From Treponema sp. (GTDB lineage: Bacteria > Spirochaetota > Spirochaetia > Treponematales > Breznakiellaceae): 5,242 nucleotides of DNA. Positions 1 to 3,953 of the stretch are shown here, in pieces. The stretch covers positions 1 to 5,242 of the forward strand of contig JAITAI010000155.1 in assembly GCA_031284195.1 (NCBI GenBank). The letters run 5' to 3'. How positions within the stretch are numbered: position 1 is the first letter of the stretch; each line of letters starts with the position of its first letter. Below the pieces are notes generated by a model. The model made no database searches, was not told where the DNA came from, and worked only from the letters and a program-made list of their open reading frames with translations. A program made the position numbers and the translations under genes.

Positions 1-2
1 CG

Positions 3-323
3 GGTTATCACCGGGGAAGGGGGGAGATCGTGGCGTTTGTATGGGGAAAACAGGACCTGAAAACAGTCCAAAAACTGAGGAAGAGGATAAAACGGCTTTG
101 GATAAGCTATGAGCGGATAGCGACGGATGATTGAAATAGCTTCCTGGTTGCATTTGCGGAAGCCTTTTATGACTGTGGAAACGAGCACACGGTAGGGATA
201 GCAGGGAACCATTGCCGGGTGAGACGGGCATTTCGGAGGACCTTTAGTTTTTTGAAGAAGCTATTCAACCACCGGAAAGCGTTTGACATGGCCTTCTTTG
301 ACCTCAATTATGGTTTCGTTTGA
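3..323 (+). pseudogene. IS1-family transposase, C-terminal fragment with an internal TGA
   Basis: This is the C-terminal catalytic half of an IS1-type DDE transposase. The frame reads GEIVAFVWGKQDLKTVQ, then a basic stretch. Near the end it has GIAGNHCRVRRAFRRTFSF followed by KKLFNHRKAFDMAFFDLNYG, matching the conserved IS1 tail (HTVGIEGN.CRLR..RR.FR.T..FSKKL.NH.KAFDLAF.YINYGFV). The frame is open from the window edge but is interrupted by TGA at 132-134. At that point relatives have TGG (Trp) in a D-N/D-W-x-S-F context, so this is a single-base nonsense change. The gene ends at TGA 321-323. The start lies outside the window. The copy should be inactive unless it is complemented in trans. Confidence 0.85.
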
Positions 324-348
324 GGACTATCATACTTTGTGGATCACC
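324..348. repeat. IS1-type terminal inverted repeat, right end
   Basis: On the minus strand this segment begins GGTGATCCACAAAGTATG, matching the GGTGAT start of IS1-family termini. It begins directly after the transposase stop codon and ends inside the protease reading frame. It supplies that frame's final Arg codon (in part) and its TGA stop at 344-346. The partner repeat is outside the window. Confidence 0.6.
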
Positions 349-691
349 TTCTTATATCCATCCCCACGATCACATCAAATTTCCCATTATCTATGAACTC
401 AGCTACTCGGACATTGGGGATTACTACCTGATTTGGAAGCAAAACGTCAATGAGGTCGATATTTGCTATATGATAACCGCCGAAACCGGATATCCGGCAC
501 CGGTCAACCTTGTTCAATCCCAGGCGGCCAGCCAGCCCTTGGCTGATTGAGGAAAGCGAAGCGCCTGTATCCGTTTGCAAGCTTTTCAGCTCAAAGGTGT
601 GGCAGAATTGGAGAGACTGCCGGATGGATATAGGGGTTCGTATACTGGCAAGAAACCTGCTGGCCTTGAAAGTAAATGCTTGAACACCCAT
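344..691 (-). pseudogene. Retroviral-type (clan AA) aspartic protease, 3' end cut off by IS1
   Basis: This is a small pepsin-retropepsin-like aspartic protease of the bacterial clan AA type, which works as a dimer in known relatives. The catalytic motif D-T-G-A is at residues 41-44 (QTDTGASLSSISQGLAGRLGL). The second-half signature, hydrophobic-hydrophobic-G-x-D, is FDVIVGMDI near residues 105-113. Relatives carry roughly 15-30 more residues after GMDI, with a GDF/ITN-like strand. Here the frame runs into the IS1 terminal repeat and stops after two arginines, giving 115 residues. The ATG at 689-691 follows directly on the stop codon of the DUF5678-like gene (TAAATG), so the two are probably translationally coupled. 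The usual WDTGA is TDTGA here. The truncation probably removes the last strands of the fold, so activity is doubtful. The family call is firm; functional loss is inferred. Confidence 0.8.
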
Positions 692-925
692 TTATGCAAA
701 AACGACCTGGCTGCCATAGTATGTTTCAATGTCTTTGCCCTGGGGCTTGCATTTCTTAACCATGAAGGTTCCGGGAACTTCGGTTTTCATTGAGGTAAAG
801 GCCGTCATTTCATCTTTATAATAACCTAGGACCCGAGCATCTTTAATGACTATAAATTCCCCAAGGTGACCATTAACAATCTCAGCCTGATGTGCGGTAT
901 AATACTCAAAATCAACGGCTAACAT
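692..925 (-). CDS. DUF5678-like small protein, partner of the aspartic protease
   Basis: This is an intact 77-residue protein of unknown function. Its pattern is acidic N-terminus, then HLGEFIVIKDARVLGYYKDE, a helix with conserved Ala (MTAF), then PGTFMVKKCKP. This fits the DUF5678 type, small alpha/beta proteins often encoded just upstream of clan AA aspartic proteases in bacteria and archaea. The start is set by an AGGAG ribosome binding site at 933-937, seven bases before the ATG. Its TAA stop is followed with no gap by the protease ATG, which is a two-gene cassette arrangement. A -10 TATAAT with a 17-base spacer lies just upstream. It contains no signal peptide or membrane segment. A role as protease substrate, adaptor or inhibitor would be a guess from gene order only. 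Confidence 0.7.
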   Translation of the reverse strand: MLAVDFEYYTAHQAEIVNGHLGEFIVIKDARVLGYYKDEMTAFTSMKTEVPGTFMVKKCKPQGKDIETYYGSQVVFA

Positions 926-943
926 GGCATCACTCCTATGATA

Positions 944-972
944 ATTATATAGATAACAGGACCGGTATACAA
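944..972 (-). promoter_or_regulatory. Candidate promoter for the DUF5678-like/protease pair
   Basis: On the minus strand there is a perfect -10 TATAAT (949-944), a 17-base spacer and a -35-like TTGTAT (972-967, 3 of 6 consensus positions). Transcription would start near 937, at the AGGAG ribosome binding site, leaving almost no leader. The promoter lies inside the out-of-frame tail of the truncated antitoxin, which suggests this tail belongs to the downstream cassette. It is called on pattern and position only. Confidence 0.4.
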
Positions 973-1175
973 GAAAAACCCTCTATATTTGGGCATTTTG
1001 GCAATAGGGGCTGCTGGATACCCAGGGCTTCGGCAAGCATTTTCTGGGAAAGGCCCCGGGCGTTCCGCAGTTCATCAAGGGGAAGTTCCTTGAGGGCCTC
1101 CTGTACCGCCTTGTCAACACGCGTCCGGGATTCCGGGCTCATCTTTTCTTCCAATTCAGAAAATTTATGCGTCAT
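945..1175 (-). pseudogene. HigA/XRE-type antitoxin, frameshifted and truncated
   Basis: This is the N-terminal half of an XRE-family antitoxin of the HigA type. It has the family opening MTHKFSELEEKMSPESRTRV, a helical linker LKELPLDELRNARGLSQKML, and the helix-turn-helix region AEALGIQQP. Relatives continue P-x-(I/V)-A-K-M-E-x-R-T-D-M-Y-x-S-T-L. Here the frame is lost after QQP: one base seems missing at about 1007/1008. IAKM can be read in the next frame down to 994, after which similarity ends. The first 60 or so residues therefore survive, followed by an unrelated tail to TAA at 945-947. The start has GGTAGGA (1183-1189) seven bases upstream. It lies 27 bases downstream of an intact HI1420-type antitoxin, with no toxin partner of its own visible. 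Confidence 0.75.
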
Positions 1176-1202
1176 CGTTTTATCCTACCGATTGGGGCGG
1201 CC

Positions 1203-1493
1203 TTATGCGGATACTTTCTGTTCCACACTGAGACGGAAGCCCAAGTTATCGAGAAGCTTCACCACCGTTGAAAATGACGGGTTCCCTTCTGGAGAAAAGG
1301 CTTTATACAACCCCTTGCGGTCAAGATTGAGCTCCTGTGAAAGCTGAACCATGCCCTTGGAACGAGCAATGTCGCCGATAGCCCGTAAAAGAAATTTAGT
1401 GTCATTTTCAGCGAGGGCCGCTTTTAGATATTCAACAGCGACTTCTTTGTTGTCTATGTATTCTGCGGGGTCAAAATCTTTAACTGTTTCCAT
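1203..1493 (-). CDS. HI1420-type antitoxin (DNA-binding, addiction module)
   Basis: This is an intact 96-residue antitoxin of the HI1420 / probable addiction-module antidote type (TIGR02684-like), which neutralises a HI1419-type RelE/HigB-fold toxin and usually represses its own operon. Visible features are the N-terminal FDPAEYIDNKEVAVEYLKAA segment, then LLRAIGDIARSKGMVQLSQE and the HTH NLDRKGLYKAFSPEGNPSF, then STVVKLLDNLGFRLSVE. All are typical of the family, as is the length. A strong AAGGAGG ribosome binding site (1500-1506) sits six bases before the ATG. The start codon lies inside the end of the toxin frame, a 14-base overlap (ATG 1493-1491, toxin TAA 1482-1480), so expression is coupled. 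Because the toxin is frameshifted, this antitoxin is probably an orphan, possibly kept for repression or as an anti-addiction factor. Confidence 0.88.
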   Translation of the reverse strand: METVKDFDPAEYIDNKEVAVEYLKAALAENDTKFLLRAIGDIARSKGMVQLSQELNLDRKGLYKAFSPEGNPSFSTVVKLLDNLGFRLSVEQKVSA

Positions 1494-1901
1494 CGTTTTC
1501 CTCCTTCAAGGGTTCAAGGACTATTTTCTTTGCCCGTTCAATATCCCCCTGCTGTGTGGACTTATTACCCCCGCACAACAGGATGACGATTTCTTGTCCG
1601 GTGTCCGTACAATACACCCGGTAACCAGGCCCGAAACGGATACGCATTTCAAACAGGTTTCTTCAATAGGCTTCCAATCCCCTCGGTTCCCGTCTTCAAG
1701 CCGCCTGATTCTGTCAAGAATAAGAGCCTTGCCGGTATTATCCCGAAGTTTTATAAGCCATTTGTCGAATTCGCCGGTCCTGCGTATCCTTATAATTATA
1801 GTGTAGACTATATTCCCCACATTATCAAACAAAAAACTTCCAAATTTGGATTTTTTATCAAAAGTATTGTCTAGCCATCTTCTATTAGGGCTTCTTTTCA
1901 T
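1480..1901 (-). pseudogene. HI1419-type RelE/HigB-like toxin, one-base frameshift
   Basis: This is a toxin of the RelE/ParE superfamily, HI1419 (Gp49-like) branch, presumably once a ribosome-dependent mRNA interferase. The N-terminal part reads RIRRTGEFDKWLIKLRDN then a basic GKALILDRIRRLEDGN. After GDWKPIEE the frame is lost. The rest of the family is plainly encoded one frame over: LFEMRIRFGPGYRVYCTD then TGQEIVILLCGGNKSTQQ and DIERAKKIVLEPLKEENDGNS, ending at TAA 1482-1480 inside the antitoxin start. The break is at about 1657, where one base appears to be missing between GAAGAA and CTG. The true start is unclear. The ATG at 1899-1901 has no ribosome binding site and adds about 30 unusual residues. 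The family start would align near GTC-TAC at about 1808, where no start codon exists. A GTG at 1818-1820 is possible. The toxin is almost certainly inactive. Confidence 0.82.
1795..1812. promoter_or_regulatory. Operator-like palindrome over a -10 hexamer, toxin-antitoxin operon
   Basis: TATAGT-GTAG-ACTATA at 1797-1812 has six-base arms and a partly symmetric centre (14 of 16 positions). On the minus strand it overlaps a perfect TATAAT (1800-1795). No good -35 exists at 17 bases; TTGATA at 1828-1823 is 22 bases away. Toxin-antitoxin operons are typically repressed by the antitoxin binding palindromes over the promoter, which is the inferred role here. If this is the promoter, the toxin start must lie downstream of it, which argues against the ATG at 1899. 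Confidence 0.4.
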
Positions 1902-2316
1902 CTGTTATGATAATCTTTATCTGTTGTAATAATTCATCATAATTATAATTTTCATTGGCATAAATGAGCGTAACACTATGCTCTCTCCAGGGTGTGTTAG
2001 GGTGGTTCCTTTCGGACGTGAAATCCATCAAACTCCTGTATAGCGGGATTCCTGAGCCTGGATTATACGCTAATTAACCTTGCTAAGCAGCTACGCTAGA
2101 GGTCCGTCCATCCTGGTGTACTTGCGCGGGTACAGTGCCTTCCAACTGGAAATTGTCGATTCCTTCGTGAGTTGCAGGTCTGCCAATTAAGGTATTGGTA
2201 AACTCCATCCCTTTGTTGTTCTCTTTGATTTTTTCTAGTTTTTTATAAATTTTCTCAACATCTACCGAGGGGTACGCCTCTTTTTCAATCTATTCTTTCA
2301 CCTGAAAGGGTATCAC
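1885..2316 (-). pseudogene. Unrecognised gene broken by three in-frame stops
   Basis: One continuous minus-strand frame runs from GTG 2316-2314 to TAA 1887-1885, interrupted by TAG at 2292-2290, TAG at 2085-2083 and TAA at 2076-2074. The first segment reads VIPFQVKE, stop, then IEKEAYPSVDVEKIYKKLEK, a charged helical stretch, and GRPATHEGIDNFQLEGTVPA. The last segment reads LAYNPGSGIPLYRSLMDFTS then HPNTPWREHSVTLIYANENY and DELLQQIKIIITDEKKP. Amino-acid composition is protein-like throughout. The GTG overlaps the upstream HTH gene's TGA (GTGA) and has a GAGGGGG ribosome binding site seven bases upstream, so it looks like a coupled second gene. I recognise no family. It may be two fused remnants, since similarity across the stops cannot be judged here. 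A frameshift near 1885 could join it to the odd N-terminal extension of the toxin frame. Confidence 0.5.
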
Positions 2317-2588
2317 CTGACTGCCCCCTCTGTTCCCATCCCCTTTTTACTTCCTGCCACCGCAGCGGAGACCGCCCCGCGTATTATATCCAGTTCCCGG
2401 TCATCAAGCACGACAAGGTCATGGACAATATCCGTAATTCGGGGCGGCAGCTCCCATGCCCAGCCAGTGTTCCGGACAGAACTTACCCATTTGTCAATAG
2501 TCCTTTTTTTGACATTCGATTTTACGGCCACTTCCTTTACAACCAAACCGGACTTATCAATGGCGGCTTTCAGGTTTTCTCTAATCAT
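2313..2588 (-). CDS. Small XRE/HTH repressor-like protein
   Basis: This is a 91-residue putative DNA-binding protein. Residues 1-34 (MIRENLKAAIDKSGLVVKEV then VKSNVKKRTIDKWV) read as helices 1-3 of a lambda-repressor/XRE HTH domain of the kind used by phage- and plasmid-encoded regulators. Similar proteins, as I recall them, have about 25-30 further residues (helices 4-5 and a GE-type linker) before the LPPRITDIVHDLVVLDDREL-like C-terminal helix. Here only SSVRNTGWAWE lies between, so an in-frame internal deletion is likely and DNA binding may be lost. The ATG is poorly supported: AAGGG sits only one base upstream. A 12-base palindrome lies 14 bases before the start. The TGA stop overlaps the GTG of the next broken gene. 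Confidence 0.65.
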   Translation of the reverse strand: MIRENLKAAIDKSGLVVKEVAVKSNVKKRTIDKWVSSVRNTGWAWELPPRITDIVHDLVVLDDRELDIIRGAVSAAVAGSKKGMGTEGAVR

Positions 2589-2601
2589 ACCCTTATTTTC
2601 G

Positions 2602-2613
2602 TCATAATTATGA
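2602..2613. promoter_or_regulatory. Palindrome upstream of the HTH gene, possible operator
   Basis: TCATAATTATGA is a perfect 12-base palindrome located 14-25 bases before the HTH start codon, in the short gap after the metallopeptidase stop. A 14-base portion of the region (TTCATCATAATTAT, minus strand, 2617-2604) recurs on the plus strand at 1933-1946. Autoregulation by the HTH protein would fit the position. AT-rich sequence makes chance symmetry fairly likely. Confidence 0.3.
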
Positions 2614-2636
2614 TGAAAATGTAATATTTTCGCATT

Positions 2637-3440
2637 TTATTTTTTATTGAACAGAAATTTTATATAATCAAAGATAAGAAAATTTATGCTACGATGGACA
2701 ACAAAATCTTCATGCAGAGCTTTTTTCTGAGAGATATTCGTTATAATTGGAGATATTATCTCGTTTATCAGTTTTTTATTACGTTTGCTGAGTGCATCAC
2801 GAAATGAGTTAATAGTCTCCTTTGAAAAATATTCTTCAAACATTTCCCTTGAAAAAAGAAATTCATCAAAAATAATGGGATAGCTGATCGGAAAATCATC
2901 AAACCCGAGTCTAAAATGCTCATCAGGAAAATATTCTGTATCGGCACCTTCTTTTGGTTTTGTATTTTCTACTAATTCTTTAACCAAATGCTCTATATCA
3001 TTTAAATAGAATACATGGGCTTTCTTTTTAAATATATCCTTGAGCCGCTTTATGAGCTCCTTTGATCTTACCTTACTATGGCGGACAATGCCGCTACAGT
3101 ATGGGTAAATTCATGGACTGCGGTGATTTTTTCTTTTACACGGTCATTTAGGATGGTGCTATTAATGATGATATGGAGCTTAAAATAATCAAGCTCCATA
3201 TTATGAGATGTGATAAGCATTCCGCCAACTTCGTCTAGTAAACTTCGCTGTTCAATAATAACAATACATCGGCTCATACCCTGGATTATCCAGTCCCTGG
3301 TATCAGCAAGATATACCTGTAACGTACGGTGGGGAAGGTATGTTTTGAACCTTAAGCACCTGCAATAACGGGCGAAAGGTTTTAATTACCCACCGTATAT
3401 CTTTGATCAGCGGCTTATCTATACTGGGCGGCGAAAACAC
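2637..3440 (-). pseudogene. HEFTH zinc-metallopeptidase-like protein with two frameshifts
   Basis: Three consecutive frame segments make one protein of about 265 residues. Segment one begins VFSPPSIDKPLIKDIRWV and goes on to VLKVQNIPSPPYVTGIS, with its stop at 3305-3303. Segment two continues LADTRDWIIQGMSRCIVIIE, EQRSLLDEVGGMLITSHN and KITAVHEFTHTVAALSAIVR, with its stop at 3070-3068. Segment three is VRSKELIKRLKDIFKKKAHV then EHLVKELVEN and a long helical, acidic C-terminus ending at TAA 2639-2637. H-E-F-T-H in segment two is an HExxH zinc-binding motif; the third ligand is not assignable. The second break is a GTAAG tandem duplication (3067-3076): with one copy the frame is restored as SAIVRSKEL. 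The first break lies near 3308-3320 and fits one extra base. No ATG exists; the likely start is GTG 3440-3438, overlapping the upstream gene's end by 26 bases. Peptidase activity is inferred from the motif alone. Confidence 0.7.
3067..3076 (-). repeat. Five-base tandem duplication GTAAG-GTAAG causing a frameshift
   Basis: On the minus strand the sequence reads ATA-GTAAG-GTAAG-ATC. Two copies create the stop AGG-TAA. Removing one copy gives ATA-GTA-AGA-TCA-AAG and joins the HEFTH segment to its C-terminal half without loss of residues. This marks the lesion precisely, and it is the kind of change that replication slippage makes and can reverse. Confidence 0.8.
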
Positions 3441-3606
3441 TATCTGTCTTTTGAAGTTTCTGGGTAATTATTTCTTTATCCAATGGGGAATCAAGCTGTT
3501 TTGTCGCTTCTATGGCGATTTGAATAAGTTTCGGAGAGATTTTATCCCCCCTTATGTCAATATTGAGGATACCAAGTTTGTCGGCCTCTTTCATTAAATC
3601 GGCCAT
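3415..3606 (-). CDS. Small unrecognised protein, middle gene of the metallopeptidase cassette
   Basis: This is a 63-residue soluble protein: MADLMKEADKLGILNIDIRG, then DKISPKLIQIAIEATKQLDS and a basic-acidic tail to QYR. It is probably mostly helical, with no signal peptide, membrane segment or recognised motif. The start is supported by AAGGAG at 3616-3621, nine bases before the ATG. It begins 17 bases after the upstream gene's stop, and its end overlaps the probable GTG start of the metallopeptidase, so the three genes look co-transcribed. Its constant company suggests a regulator or partner, but I recognise no family. Confidence 0.6.
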   Translation of the reverse strand: MADLMKEADKLGILNIDIRGDKISPKLIQIAIEATKQLDSPLDKEIITQKLQKTDSVFAAQYR

Positions 3607-3622
3607 TCTAAAATACTCCTTG

Positions 3623-3835
3623 TCATTTCCTACCGCCCATATTTTCAGAGGCTTCCTTGCGGGCTGTCTCCATCATTTCCGCCAGCCTTTCTTGAGGATA
3701 CTGCCTATTATGCTCACGGATAACGTCCAGTGCCGCAAAAGTGGATTCCCGGCTCCCCATGTCAATATCTTCCATGGCTTCGATTTCTAAGTCATTAACC
3801 TCTTTTCTGAGGTCTCTCCCTTCATACATAGACAT
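3623..3835 (-). CDS. Small unrecognised helical protein, first gene of the cassette
   Basis: This is a 70-residue, highly charged, probably all-helical protein: MSMYEGRDLRKEVNDLEIEA, MEDIDMGSRESTFAALDVIR, then EERLAEMM-like helices and a GGRK end. It has no cysteines and no signal or membrane segment. AAGGAG (3843-3848) lies seven bases before the ATG, which makes this start convincing. A promoter-like sequence with an inverted repeat sits just upstream, so it is the leading gene of the set running down to 2637. Its size and position would suit an antitoxin or regulator, but no DNA-binding motif is visible and I do not recognise the family. Confidence 0.6.
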   Translation of the reverse strand: MSMYEGRDLRKEVNDLEIEAMEDIDMGSRESTFAALDVIREHNRQYPQERLAEMMETARKEASENMGGRK

Positions 3836-3858
3836 AGCCTTTCTCCTTTGTAGACTAA

Positions 3859-3895
3859 TTTACCATTTATACGGTAAACTTCCCTCCTCTGTATA
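3859..3895 (-). promoter_or_regulatory. Candidate promoter with inverted-repeat operator for the metallopeptidase cassette
   Basis: On the minus strand there is a -10 TATAAA (3871-3866), an 18-base spacer and a -35-like TATACA (3895-3890, 4 of 6 consensus positions). The -10 is bracketed by a six-base inverted repeat, TTTACC (3859-3864) and GGTAAA (3873-3878), with eight bases between. A repressor bound there would block the promoter. The 3835 ribosome binding site begins about 11 bases downstream of the repeat. Confidence 0.45.
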
Positions 3896-3903
3896 AATAA
3901 TAC

Positions 3904-3927
3904 GGCCCTCGGCAATTCCTAACGCAA
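3904..3927. repeat. IS30 left inverted repeat
   Basis: Reading inwards it begins GGCCCTCGGCAATTCC. It matches the reverse complement of 4889-4912 at 20 of 24 positions; the four differences are at positions 4, 10, 16 and 20. Its inner part also forms the 5' arm of the hairpin that faces the transposase ribosome binding site. Confidence 0.8.
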
Positions 3928-3937
3928 AAAGTATAAT
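3909..3937 (+). promoter_or_regulatory. Candidate IS30 transposase promoter
   Basis: A -35-like TCGGCA (3909-3914, 4 of 6 consensus) is followed by a 17-base spacer and a perfect -10 TATAAT (3932-3937). The expected start of transcription is near 3943-3946, at the ribosome binding site itself. The -35 lies within the left inverted repeat, as is common for insertion sequences. Confidence 0.55.
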
Positions 3938-3946
3938 GCGTTAGGA
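3917..3946 (+). promoter_or_regulatory. Hairpin able to hide the transposase ribosome binding site
   Basis: TCCTAACGCA (3917-3926) and TGCGTTAGGA (3937-3946) are perfect ten-base arms around a ten-base loop. The 3' arm contains the first four bases of the AGGAGG ribosome binding site (3943-3948), which lies five bases before the ATG at 3954. RNA entering from outside the element would contain both arms and mask the site. RNA from the element's own promoter would lack the 5' arm. Confidence 0.65.
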
Positions 3947-3953
3947 GGAAAGG

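Larger units (their letters stand above)
1..348 (+). mobile_element. IS1-family element, right-hand portion, runs off the left edge
   Basis: This is the distal part of an IS1-family insertion sequence. It holds the C-terminal part of the transposase, followed 25 bases later by a terminal repeat. Read on the minus strand, the end at 348 begins GGTGATCCACAAAG, which resembles the GGTGATG/GGTAATG termini of IS1 elements. The other end lies outside the window, so the length and the target duplication cannot be seen. The element abuts and truncates the minus-strand aspartic protease gene: the boundary falls within that reading frame, whose last codons and stop are IS sequence. The family call rests on the transposase C-terminus. 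The exact end, 348, is inferred from the terminal-repeat match. Confidence 0.8.

Noticed and set aside
132..134. TGA in place of Trp in the IS1 transposase, as a hint of an altered genetic code
   Set aside because: The neighbouring genes use TGA, TAA and TAG as ordinary ends. Other broken genes here carry TAG and TAA as well as indels, so simple decay explains it.
892..1806. Two 151-residue plus-strand frames (892-1347 and 1351-1806)
   Set aside because: They are antisense to clear antitoxin and toxin coding sequence, show no family resemblance and lack ribosome binding sites.
2299..2322. Eight-base direct repeat TCAGGTGA (minus strand) near the HTH stop
   Set aside because: Two short copies only, with no element between them. 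They coincide with a stop/GTG overlap and are too short to stand out.
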